NCBI GenBank assembly: GCA_001940755.1
Contig: MEHH01000071.1
Location: 1 to 10,532, forward strand
Direction: 5' to 3'
DNA length: 10,532 nucleotides
Source of the DNA: Candidatus Heimdallarchaeota archaeon AB_125
GTDB taxonomy: Archaea > Asgardarchaeota > Heimdallarchaeia > Heimdallarchaeales > Heimdallarchaeaceae
Each line of letters starts with the position of its first letter. Positions within the stretch are counted from its first letter, which is position 1. The notes under the pieces are model-generated. The model was given only the letters and a program-made list of their open reading frames with translations, was not told where the DNA came from and did no database searches. A program made the position numbers and the translations under genes. Shown here piece by piece: positions 1-5,934 of this stretch.

Positions 1-197
1 GCTAATATTTCATTGCCTAGTGCAGATTCTGATTGTCTAGTTGTTGATAGATTATCTCCTTCATCAGTTACATAATCAGAAACATGGAGTACTTTGTCAA
101 TATTTATTGAGACAAGTAGAATCCAAAATAATATTATTGCAGAAGCAATGATTTTTGGTCTTTTCCACAGCTTATCCCAAATCTTCAAATTACTCAA
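1..197 (-). CDS. MMPL/RND-like membrane transporter, N-terminal fragment
   Basis: This is the first 65 codons of a minus-strand gene that runs off the left edge. The frame has no ATG. It opens with TTG at 197-195 after an in-frame TAG four codons upstream, and an AGGA 8 bases before the TTG could be its ribosome site. A second TTG lies three codons further in. The peptide starts with a short basic stretch (WDKLWKRPK), then one hydrophobic segment of about 20 residues (IIASAIILFWILLVSI), then a polar part with a Ser/Glu-rich motif (RQSESALGNEIL). The order 'basic tail, first membrane helix, TESxxA-like motif at the start of the first extracytoplasmic loop' is typical of MMPL/RND transporters, which export lipids or other hydrophobic compounds. 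That assignment rests on a short fragment, so family confidence is moderate; a membrane protein is much surer. Confidence 0.55.
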   Translation of the reverse strand, partial: MSNLKIWDKLWKRPKIIASAIILFWILLVSINIDKVLHVSDYVTDEGDNLSTTRQSESALGNEIL

Positions 198-239
198 ATG
201 ACTATCCTATTTTCCTACTTATAATTGTATTTCTTGTAT

Positions 240-248
240 TATTCGAAT
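240..248. promoter_or_regulatory. TATTCGAAT site at the MMPL-like promoter
   Basis: An exact copy of the 9-mer TATTCGAAT found in tandem at 5803-5846. Read on the minus strand it directly follows an AT-only stretch (AATTTAAATT, about 247-256) that could be the TATA box of the gene starting at 197. The site would then lie between TATA box and transcription start, where archaeal repressors often bind. The motif is seen; the role is inferred. Confidence 0.45.
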
Positions 249-299
249 TTAAATTAAAAGAACATATTAAACACCAATTGGATTGTTGTTTACTAAGGT

Positions 300-308
300 T
301 TTCGAATA
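300..308. promoter_or_regulatory. Second TTCGAA-type site in the left divergent spacer
   Basis: TTTCGAATA here is, on the minus strand, TATTCGAAA, an 8 of 9 match to the repeated unit at 5803-5846. Its centre is 59 bp from that of the exact copy at 240-248. It lies about 35 bp upstream of a weak TATA-like stretch before the isomerase gene. It could serve either divergent gene, or be a chance match. Confidence 0.35.
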
Positions 309-342
309 ATTCTGATTGAGGTTCCTTCAGAAAACCTAGCAA

Positions 343-350
343 TTTAAAAG
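343..350 (+). promoter_or_regulatory. Possible TATA box for the SIS-domain gene
   Basis: TTTAAAAG lies 82 bases before the ATG at 432. Placing the start of transcription about 25 bases downstream gives a leader near 55 nt. No Shine-Dalgarno site of the GGTGAT type precedes the ATG. Weak call made from base composition and position only. Confidence 0.25.
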
Positions 351-431
351 ATACTGAGTTATAGTGAGTTTAGCAAGAGGAAATAGTAATCTAGTTAATC
401 GTTTGTACATCAACTTGGATAGTTATAGAAA

Positions 432-1106
432 ATGGAGAAGAGAAAACGTATCAATAATAAGAAACGCGTAGTGTCTGATGAAAGAATCAAGAAACTAGCA
501 AATTATACAGAAAAACCTGCAATTTTTAGAGCTATGGAGTTGATGGTTTCCAATCTACAAGACAACATCCAGCATATGACCGAACATTATGAATATGTTC
601 AGCAAGTTAGAGATAGATTAATGGATGATATAGAAAATAAAAGAAGAATCTACATCCTTGCTAGTGGAAGAAGTGCTTATGTGGGACAAATGTTTCAAAC
701 TAGACTAGAACATTTTGGTGTTGAAAGTCGTTTTATAACAAACACAAGATCTGTTCCTCGTTTGAGAGAAAATGATACAATTATAGTTATTAGTGGTTCT
801 GGTACTACACCCATCGTAAATGCTATGTTGGAGACCTATTTTATCTATAATCCTTTCGTAATAGTTATCACAAGTTACCCAAACAGTGCGATAGGTAAAC
901 TAGGTGATGTCACTGTAAAACTCAAAGGCAGAACTAAATCTGATCTAGAAAGAAGAGATCAAGGACTAGATAGCACTCTTGCTCCTGAAGGGACAGCATT
1001 TGAGCAAGCCGCATTAGCCTTTTTAGATGGAATAGTAGCAGAATTGGCAGTTTCTCTTCATAGAGATGAAAAAAGTCTTTTAGATCAACACAATCAAGGT
1101 TTATAA
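432..1106 (+). CDS. SIS-domain protein, 6-phospho-3-hexuloisomerase-like
   Basis: The 224-residue product is one SIS (sugar isomerase) domain resembling archaeal 6-phospho-3-hexuloisomerase. That enzyme interconverts 3-hexulose 6-phosphate and fructose 6-phosphate in the ribulose monophosphate pathway, which many archaea use to make pentoses. Motifs in order: GRSAYVGQ (79-86) at the first phosphate-binding turn, ISGSGTT (120-126), ITSYPNS (146-152), and the family-typical PEGTAFEQAALAFLD (185-199). Family members are usually near 180 residues; here about 35 extra, strongly basic residues precede the domain. ATG at 432 is the first start in the frame, but Met35 (534) would give a standard-length enzyme. 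No hexulose-phosphate synthase gene lies nearby and the frame contains no fused synthase, so the pathway role is not supported by context. A different sugar phosphate, or a SIS regulatory role, remains possible. Confidence 0.8.
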   Translation: MEKRKRINNKKRVVSDERIKKLANYTEKPAIFRAMELMVSNLQDNIQHMTEHYEYVQQVRDRLMDDIENKRRIYILASGRSAYVGQMFQTRLEHFGVESRFITNTRSVPRLRENDTIIVISGSGTTPIVNAMLETYFIYNPFVIVITSYPNSAIGKLGDVTVKLKGRTKSDLERRDQGLDSTLAPEGTAFEQAALAFLDGIVAELAVSLHRDEKSLLDQHNQGL

Positions 1107-1147
1107 TCTCTTATTTCTATCTATGTTTCATATTTTGAACGATACTT

Positions 1148-1190
1148 TTATAGTGAAATTATAGTAAAGTTTAATAGAATTTCATTATAA
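1148..1190 (+). repeat. Inverted repeat, 13-base arms, downstream of the SIS gene
   Basis: The arms TTATAGTGAAATT (1148-1160) and AATTTCATTATAA (1178-1190) pair over 13 positions with one G-U wobble and a 17-base loop. The hairpin begins 42 bases after the isomerase stop and ends 86 bases before the GTPase start. No T-run follows it, so it is not a bacterial-type terminator. It could be a transcript 3' end structure or an AT-rich operator for the GTPase promoter. Confidence 0.5.
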
Positions 1191-1228
1191 TGAAGACATA
1201 TACTAAATCAAGAAAGGGTTTAAGAATT

Positions 1229-1244
1229 AACACCTAAACACCTA
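1229..1244 (+). repeat. Short tandem repeat AACACCTA x2
   Basis: Two adjacent exact copies of AACACCTA, followed by the related TTAAACAC (1245-1252). The repeat lies 32 bases before the GTPase ATG, in the likely leader or core promoter. Short enough to be chance; noted because it is in a regulatory spacer. Confidence 0.4.
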
Positions 1245-1267
1245 TTAAACACAAATCTTTGCGGTTA

Positions 1268-1272
1268 GGGAT
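1268..1272 (+). promoter_or_regulatory. Ribosome binding site of the GTPase gene
   Basis: GGGAT three bases before the ATG at 1276 has the same layout as the GGTGAT site before the ABC ATPase gene, and supports this ATG as the start. Confidence 0.5.
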
Positions 1273-1275
1273 AAG

Positions 1276-2043
1276 ATGTCAAGCGGTTTAACAATAAGAG
1301 ATATTTTCAAAGTAGATGGTTCCGGAGTACCATATCTAAAAATAGTAATTTATGGTCCATCATTAGCAGGAAAAACAAGTATGCTAACCGTGTATAATGT
1401 TCTAAGAAAAGTTGAGGATCCTGAAACAATTTATTCTTCTTTGAAGAAAATAGATGATCCTAGTGGGAGAACAATTTTTTATGATCAGAGTACTTTTGAA
1501 TTGCCAAAAGGACAAGGTGTAAGTGTTCCTAAACTTCGATACCAAGTTTGGACTGTTGCTGGTCAGAAAAGACATTATATTCAAAGAAAAGTTGTTCTTG
1601 AGGGTGCTGATGGATTAATATTTATGTTCGACCCTAGCAAAAACATGTGGGATGACAATGTAGAAAGTCTTACAGAACTCATAGCTCTAAAGGGAGACAT
1701 TCTAGGAAAATCCTTACCATTTTTGATTGTATTGAACAAAATTGATCTCCCAGCTGAAGAACGTACTCCTACTGACAAGTTTCTTGATCTATTAATTGAG
1801 AAGAAACTCTCAAATAATAAGGGTGAGGCTTACATGCGAGTTATAGAAACATCTTGCCTTCAAGCTAGAAATGAGTTGATGACCTTATTAAGAAGTCCTG
1901 ATATCAAATCAAAACTAGATGAATATGGACGTCTTCAGAGAGGAGCTAGACCTTTAAGTGTTCAAAAAACTGCTCAACCTATTGAGCAAATAACCAGAGA
2001 AATTGTTATTCATAGAGTCAAATCTGCTAAAACTGAAGATTAA
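1276..2043 (+). CDS. MglA-like Ras-superfamily small GTPase
   Basis: A 255-residue GTP-binding switch protein. The P-loop is GPSLAGKTS (27-35) and R65-T66 precedes the second strand as in MglA. The G3 motif reads WTVAGQ (92-97), and G4 is NKID (154-157). G5 is probably ETSC (191-194), a weak match to SAK. In most small GTPases G3 begins with Asp (DxxG); Thr at that place is the mark of the MglA family (TVPGQ), which sets polarity and motility in bacteria and has many archaeal relatives. The stretch RTIFYD before G3 also fits MglA. About 55 residues (200-255) follow the G domain, basic and without a Cys lipidation box, so no membrane anchor is visible. An SD-like GGGAT supports the start. The nuclease-like gene follows after 32 bases and the coiled-coil gene lies beyond it, a possible effector. 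The fold is sure; the cellular role is not. Confidence 0.87.
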   Translation: MSSGLTIRDIFKVDGSGVPYLKIVIYGPSLAGKTSMLTVYNVLRKVEDPETIYSSLKKIDDPSGRTIFYDQSTFELPKGQGVSVPKLRYQVWTVAGQKRHYIQRKVVLEGADGLIFMFDPSKNMWDDNVESLTELIALKGDILGKSLPFLIVLNKIDLPAEERTPTDKFLDLLIEKKLSNNKGEAYMRVIETSCLQARNELMTLLRSPDIKSKLDEYGRLQRGARPLSVQKTAQPIEQITREIVIHRVKSAKTED

Positions 2044-2068
2044 TATTCTCTTCTTTCTTTTCTGTTAA
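2044..2068 (+). terminator. T/C-rich run after the GTPase gene, possible weak terminator
   Basis: Directly after the TAA the plus strand is almost only T and C (for example CTTCTTTCTTTTCT). Archaeal transcription can end at such runs. The next gene starts at 2076 with no TATA-like box in the 32-base gap, so it probably depends on read-through and this run may only lower downstream expression. Confidence 0.3.
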
Positions 2069-2075
2069 ATTAAGA

Positions 2076-2753
2076 ATGGACGACTCGATAGCTATTATCC
2101 TTAATCATTTGTTTAATCACAAGAAAGTTGATGTTGCAAATATTTCCTCTTTAGACAAAGACAGATGCAAAGCAAAATTAGCATCATGGGATTATTCAGC
2201 TAAGGAATTTTTCGAAAAAAGTGATTTTGCTGAAGAAGAAAAAGGTAAGATTCTATTATCACTCCTATTAGATGGTATAAATGCTAAGTCTATTTTTGAG
2301 TTTCTAGATTGGAAAGGTTTTGAAATAGTGATATCTTCTCTCTTTGATGAATTAGGGTTTTCTGTTCTTTCTAATTTCAGATTTAAAGATGAGTTTACTA
2401 GATATGAAATTGACGTACTAGCATATGCTTACCCATATCTTTTCTTAATTGATTGCAAATATTATAGACATCCTTCACCTTCAATTATGAAAGATGCAGC
2501 TATAAAACAGAAAGAAAGAACTGAAGTTATTTTTGAGATGTTTCCTATTCTATCAGAGGAACTTATTAAAAAACTTGCACTTCCATTAAAGAGTGAATTG
2601 AGGCTCTATCCAGTAATTATCTCATGGAAAGATCACAATATACAATATTCTTCTGGTATTCCGATAATACCTTTTAATCATCTATCTGGTTTCCTTAAGG
2701 AAATTGATGAGTTTAGAGATGGTCTCTTTAATATTCCATTACTCTTGAAATAA
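2076..2753 (+). CDS. PD-(D/E)XK (Mrr-like) nuclease-fold protein
   Basis: A 225-residue protein with the core of the restriction-endonuclease-like fold in its middle. WKGFE (79-83) sits in the first helix as in Mrr-type enzymes, followed by the hydrophobic pattern SSLFDELGFSV. Next come YEIDVLA (110-116) with the candidate metal-binding Asp113, and FLIDCKYY (123-130) giving the D-x-K pair Asp126/Lys128. Residues AAIKQKERTE (141-150) are the expected helix after the active site. The proposed catalytic set, Glu83-Asp113-Asp126-Lys128, is complete, so cleavage of DNA (or a DNA repair or defence role) is plausible. The N-terminal 75 residues are helical and unrecognised. No methyltransferase or restriction partner lies in the window, arguing against a classic restriction system. 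The ATG has no visible ribosome site and lies 32 bases after the GTPase stop, suggesting co-transcription. Confidence 0.68.
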   Translation: MDDSIAIILNHLFNHKKVDVANISSLDKDRCKAKLASWDYSAKEFFEKSDFAEEEKGKILLSLLLDGINAKSIFEFLDWKGFEIVISSLFDELGFSVLSNFRFKDEFTRYEIDVLAYAYPYLFLIDCKYYRHPSPSIMKDAAIKQKERTEVIFEMFPILSEELIKKLALPLKSELRLYPVIISWKDHNIQYSSGIPIIPFNHLSGFLKEIDEFRDGLFNIPLLLK

Positions 2754-2799
2754 AACCAATTATTCTCCTACTTATTTAGTGAAAACAACTGAAAAACTC

Positions 2800-2807
2800 A
2801 TATATAT
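2800..2807 (+). promoter_or_regulatory. Candidate TATA box of the coiled-coil gene
   Basis: ATATATAT lies 45 bases before the next start codon in a 98-base spacer. Transcription starting about 25 bases downstream would leave a leader near 20 nt. Position and sequence fit an archaeal core promoter. Confidence 0.45.
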
Positions 2808-2851
2808 CATTAGCTTAACATCTTGTATAGGAAAGCTATGAGCTGAAGTAA

Positions 2852-4486
2852 ATGGCTGTAGAAACACAAAGTCCTTTTAGTGTAGTACGTTCTCTAGTAA
2901 AGAAATTCCTAGGTGAAATGAGAGTCATTCGAACAACTTCTGAGGAACAGGCAAAAGCTAGAGCTGAAGAAATTAAAAGTAATTCTTTAGCTCCTGGTAA
3001 AGCCCAATATTCTGTTTCAGAAGTTGATGGAATCATTAGAAATTTCAAAGACAGTTACGTTGGACTCTTGCGAGATATTCATCTTATGGTTGTTACAGAG
3101 AGCACTAGTAAGATACGTCAAGGCATAGAACAGGGATATATTAATGCAGAAATGATTACTCAAGAGATGCTTGATGAACTTGGGAAATTAAGAATCGAAG
3201 CTGCTAAAATTCCTGGGTATGAAACGAAAATTCAAGACGATGCTTTGAAGATGGATGAATTAAGTGATCAAATTGGTAATCTAAAAGCTGAAACAATTTC
3301 TCTTCAAAATGAATTGACAGATGTTCAATCTGTTTTAAAAAGCAAAGACCAAGCTATTGGTGAATTATCTGAAAGAGCAACCACAGTGGGTGTTGATCAG
3401 ACAATCATTGAGGCAAGAGATCAAGTCATTATGGATAAAGACAGAACAGTCCATCAATTGAGCTTGGAGAAAAATAATCTTCAATCCGAGTATAACAGAT
3501 TAAAAATAGAAAGAGATGCAATGGCACAACATGTTGAAGAAATGGAAACACGTTTAAGATCTGTATCCTCTGATGCTCTTTCTAAGGAAGACGAATTATT
3601 TGAAGAACTGCAGAAACAACTTGATGGGTCAAGGCAAACAGTATTCAATCTTAGAAATCAAGTTGCTGAACACGAAGATACAGTAAGAAATCAAAAAATC
3701 GATATCCAACAAAAATCCTCTCAAATTGATTCATTGAAGAAACAAATAGAAGATATCCAAGATCAAGCTGCAGGTCAAGCAGATGATTCAACTCAGGTAG
3801 AAGAACTTCGAAAACAAATTCATCAAAGAGATGAAGATATGGAGAGATTAGCTGAGAATATGGTAGAACTTCAACAAGATATTAGTTCAAAAGAGCAAGA
3901 AGCACATAAATTACAAACAACTGTAGACGAAATGATGCTGCAATTTGCCGAAAAGGAAGCAGAATTGCAAGAACTAAGAGATATTTCAGAAAAGTCTACA
4001 ACTGAGAGAGAAAAAGTTGAAGAACAAATGCTGGAAAAGCAAGATTCTATAGAAGATTTGAAAGCAAGGCTTGAGGAATCAAATAAAGAGTTAAACGAAA
4101 CAAAGAACACTCTGTTAACTATGGAGAAACAAGGAACAATCTCCTCAGAAGAAAAATATCAGTATGAACTCGATATACAAAAAATGAGGAAAAAGGTTGA
4201 TAACCTTAACAAAACTCTAAAGTCAGTAGAAGCATTCCTAAATACAGATCCAAAATATAGAGTCTTATATCTACTTAATGATTTCCAGAGACCCATGGCT
4301 AAAGAAGAACTTTCTAAAATGCTTAATGTACCTGAAGAAGTAGCTTCAAAATATATCTTTGAGTTAGATTACTTTGGTTACATCAGACAAAATATTGATG
4401 CTGGGAAGACATTTATTGAGTCTACAGCATTACTAACACCTCCTCTTTCATACGAAGATGAAAACGAGGAAAAAGAGTCTGAGTAA
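2852..4486 (+). CDS. Long coiled-coil protein with C-terminal winged helix
   Basis: A 544-residue cytoplasmic protein in three parts. Residues 1-125 form a mostly helical N-terminal region. Residues from about 125 to 460 are an almost unbroken coiled coil rich in Glu, Gln, Lys and Asp with leucine/isoleucine spacing. Residues 463-525 look like a winged helix: YRVLYLLNDF, then a recognition-helix-like EELSKMLNVPEEVASKYI, then a wing (FGYIRQN). An acidic tail ends the protein. No membrane segment is present and I found no Trp or Cys. I do not recognise a named family. Long coiled coils joined to a small binding domain act as tethers, scaffolds or chromosome-organising proteins, but there is no SMC-type ATPase head. 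The nearby small GTPase makes a GTPase effector role an attractive guess. ATG at 2852 has no obvious SD site; a TATA-like box 45 bases upstream suggests its own promoter. Confidence 0.75.
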   Translation: MAVETQSPFSVVRSLVKKFLGEMRVIRTTSEEQAKARAEEIKSNSLAPGKAQYSVSEVDGIIRNFKDSYVGLLRDIHLMVVTESTSKIRQGIEQGYINAEMITQEMLDELGKLRIEAAKIPGYETKIQDDALKMDELSDQIGNLKAETISLQNELTDVQSVLKSKDQAIGELSERATTVGVDQTIIEARDQVIMDKDRTVHQLSLEKNNLQSEYNRLKIERDAMAQHVEEMETRLRSVSSDALSKEDELFEELQKQLDGSRQTVFNLRNQVAEHEDTVRNQKIDIQQKSSQIDSLKKQIEDIQDQAAGQADDSTQVEELRKQIHQRDEDMERLAENMVELQQDISSKEQEAHKLQTTVDEMMLQFAEKEAELQELRDISEKSTTEREKVEEQMLEKQDSIEDLKARLEESNKELNETKNTLLTMEKQGTISSEEKYQYELDIQKMRKKVDNLNKTLKSVEAFLNTDPKYRVLYLLNDFQRPMAKEELSKMLNVPEEVASKYIFELDYFGYIRQNIDAGKTFIESTALLTPPLSYEDENEEKESE

Positions 4487-4490
4487 CATC

Positions 4491-4527
4491 CCTCTCTTTT
4501 CTTATTTTTCTAATTTTGTTTTATATC
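4491..4527 (+). terminator. T-rich archaeal-type terminator
   Basis: Just after the coiled-coil stop the plus strand turns T-rich (CTCTCTTTTCTTATTTTTC, then TTTTGTTTTATATC), with runs of four to five T. This matches intrinsic archaeal termination at poly-T. It lies in the 55-base gap between two convergent genes. The opposite strand here is A-rich, so the run would act on the plus-strand transcript only. Confidence 0.6.
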
Positions 4528-4541
4528 TTAGGTTAAGTAGA

Positions 4542-5765
4542 CTAAAACAAATCAGAAATACTTTCGAGCCTAACATGTGTTTCCTTTTGTTCAAAGCTTC
4601 TCATTAAGTAAGTATCAGCTAGAGTTTTCAATTCTGGTCGCAATCTGTAGAATGCTTTTCGATTAACTGTTCTCTTGCTAATATACCTTCTATCCTGTAG
4701 CTGTTTTAAGTGATGAGAGGCTGAAGTTTTCTGAATGCCTAAATTATTAACAATATCATCATATGTTATTCCTAAATCATAAGCAGTAGATTTCATTGCA
4801 ATTAAAGCTAAAACAAATGTTTGAGTATTATCGTTAAGTGTTACCAAATCGAAGAATTCTTTATTCACATCTATAGACAAAGATGACGTTATATCATTAA
4901 CTCTAGCTATGGAGCCCAAATCTAACCCATTGTAAAAACATTCCTCACACAATCGCGAACAGATTTTGATTGCATTTAATAGACTCCCACTTGAATTCTT
5001 TGCTATTGATTTAAGAATGTCTTCTGAAAAAGGGTTCTGAATCTGATTGTTCTTTGAAAGTTTTAGACTTAAAATCTCATAAATTTCTTCTTCGTTTAAT
5101 GGACTGATTTGTTGACTAGGAACCATGTGATTAATCAAATCGTAGTCTGTAAAAGCTAATTGATTTTTGAGACGAACCCATCCTGCATGCGAAAAAATAA
5201 ACACGATGGGTACATTCTGAAAATCTCTATCAAGCGCATATCTGAAATCTTCAAAGAACTCAATTAAGAAGTCAGCATGATCTATGACAATTAAAGGAAT
5301 TGTATCAGTTTTAGAACTCTGATTACCAAGGAAAGCTCTGAAGTTTTGAATTGTTTGAGCAATATGATATTGATTGTTATTAAATTCAACTAAATCCATT
5401 GCATCAGCGAGAATACAATCAGATAATTCTTTGTATATTTTAACTAAATATTGATGAGATAATTTGATTAATGTACTCACTCCAGATTGATTTATACCAA
5501 ACATTACTCCATCTAAAATAAACGAATCTTCCTTATCCTTTTTCTTATTATGATTATCTGTAAAACTCTTATAAACTGAAGTAAAATATCGAACAACAGC
5601 CTTAAACCGAGGCTCAATGAACTCCTCTTTTTGAAGCTCTTCTAAATTTGTATCTAAGAATGGATTAGCCGAGAAACCAAATGAAACAAAGGGATCTTGA
5701 GGTGTATAGGAGATTTTCTTGCCTTCTTCTATTGCCTCCAAAGCTAGTTTCTCAAACTTATCCAT
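4542..5765 (-). CDS. AAA-type ATPase-like protein with degenerate motifs and C-terminal winged helix
   Basis: A 407-residue protein (numbered from ATG 5765) laid out like an Orc1/Cdc6- or ExeA-like AAA protein. FGFSANPF (29-36) resembles the N-terminal FGxxxxPF motif of such ATPases. The P-loop position reads GINQSGVST (90-98), with Val96 where the nucleotide-binding Lys should be. Walker B reads LIVIDHAD (158-165), with His instead of Glu after the Asp. The sensor-1 region FIFSHAG (189-195) lacks Asn, and the lid motif SGSLLNAI (259-266) lacks the usual Arg. Residues 312-380 form an ArsR-like winged helix with recognition helix KTSASHHLKQLQDRRYI. ATP hydrolysis is unlikely; DNA binding is likely. 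GTG at 5774 is three codons upstream, but AGTGA five bases before the ATG mirrors the GGTGA site at 9959, so I prefer the ATG. The repeat array 38-81 bases upstream suggests autoregulation. Replication-initiator paralogue or transcription regulator both fit. Confidence 0.72.
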   Translation of the reverse strand: MDKFEKLALEAIEEGKKISYTPQDPFVSFGFSANPFLDTNLEELQKEEFIEPRFKAVVRYFTSVYKSFTDNHNKKKDKEDSFILDGVMFGINQSGVSTLIKLSHQYLVKIYKELSDCILADAMDLVEFNNNQYHIAQTIQNFRAFLGNQSSKTDTIPLIVIDHADFLIEFFEDFRYALDRDFQNVPIVFIFSHAGWVRLKNQLAFTDYDLINHMVPSQQISPLNEEEIYEILSLKLSKNNQIQNPFSEDILKSIAKNSSGSLLNAIKICSRLCEECFYNGLDLGSIARVNDITSSLSIDVNKEFFDLVTLNDNTQTFVLALIAMKSTAYDLGITYDDIVNNLGIQKTSASHHLKQLQDRRYISKRTVNRKAFYRLRPELKTLADTYLMRSFEQKETHVRLESISDLF

Positions 5766-5802
5766 ATCCTTCACTGAAATAATATGTAGATAACATCTGA
5801 AC

Positions 5803-5846
5803 TATTCGAATATTTGAACTTTTCGTATCATTCGAATTATTCGAAT
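5803..5846. repeat. Five tandem 9-bp units, consensus TATTCGAAT (operator/iteron-like)
   Basis: The units are TATTCGAA (5803-5810, one base short), TATTTGAAC (5811-5819), TTTTCGTAT (5820-5828), CATTCGAAT (5829-5837) and TATTCGAAT (5838-5846). The self-complementary core TTCGAA therefore recurs every 8, 9, 9 and 9 bp, with the two middle copies degenerate. The array sits in the divergent spacer. On the minus strand it covers the expected promoter of the degenerate ATPase gene. On the plus strand it ends 30 bases before the TATA-like box of the permease operon. This is the layout of an operator or iteron array bound by a multimeric protein. Confidence 0.7.
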
Positions 5847-5875
5847 TGTCGGCAATAAAAAAACTAATTGAACAC

Positions 5876-5882
5876 TTATATT
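5876..5882 (+). promoter_or_regulatory. Candidate TATA box of the FtsX/ABC operon
   Basis: TTATATT lies 53 bases before the permease ATG at 5935, predicting a leader of about 30 nt. It is 30 bases downstream of the 9-bp repeat array, placing the array where an archaeal upstream activator or a repressor could contact the promoter. Confidence 0.4.
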
Positions 5883-5926
5883 GTTTTTCTGTGAAAGAAA
5901 AAGGCTTATAGGTGTATGTAAGTGTC

Positions 5927-5933
5927 GGGGGAT
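5927..5933 (+). promoter_or_regulatory. Purine-rich ribosome site deciding the permease start
   Basis: GGGGGAT lies one base before the ATG at 5935. The spacing is tight, but no similar site precedes the in-frame TTG at 5881. This supports ATG 5935 over the longer form. Confidence 0.45.
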
Positions 5934-5934
5934 A

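Noticed and set aside
1148..1190. Rho-independent terminator
   Set aside because: The stem has almost no G-C pairs and no T-run follows; the host appears archaeal, where such terminators are not standard.
2076..2753. Part of a classic restriction-modification system
   Set aside because: The nuclease core is visible, but there is no methyltransferase or specificity gene nearby and the neighbours are not defence genes.
3871..4110. Ser/Cys/Phe-rich minus-strand frame inside the coiled-coil gene
   Set aside because: Its composition is what the reverse complement of Glu/Gln/Lys-rich codons gives; a shadow of the coiled coil.
5803..5846. CRISPR-like repeat array
   Set aside because: Units are only 9 bp and directly adjacent with no spacers, so this is an operator or iteron pattern.
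5881..5934. Upstream TTG extension of the permease
   Set aside because: It starts within the TATA-like box, lacks a ribosome site and adds a polar Cys/Arg-rich stretch atypical for the family; ATG 5935 with GGGGGAT is better.
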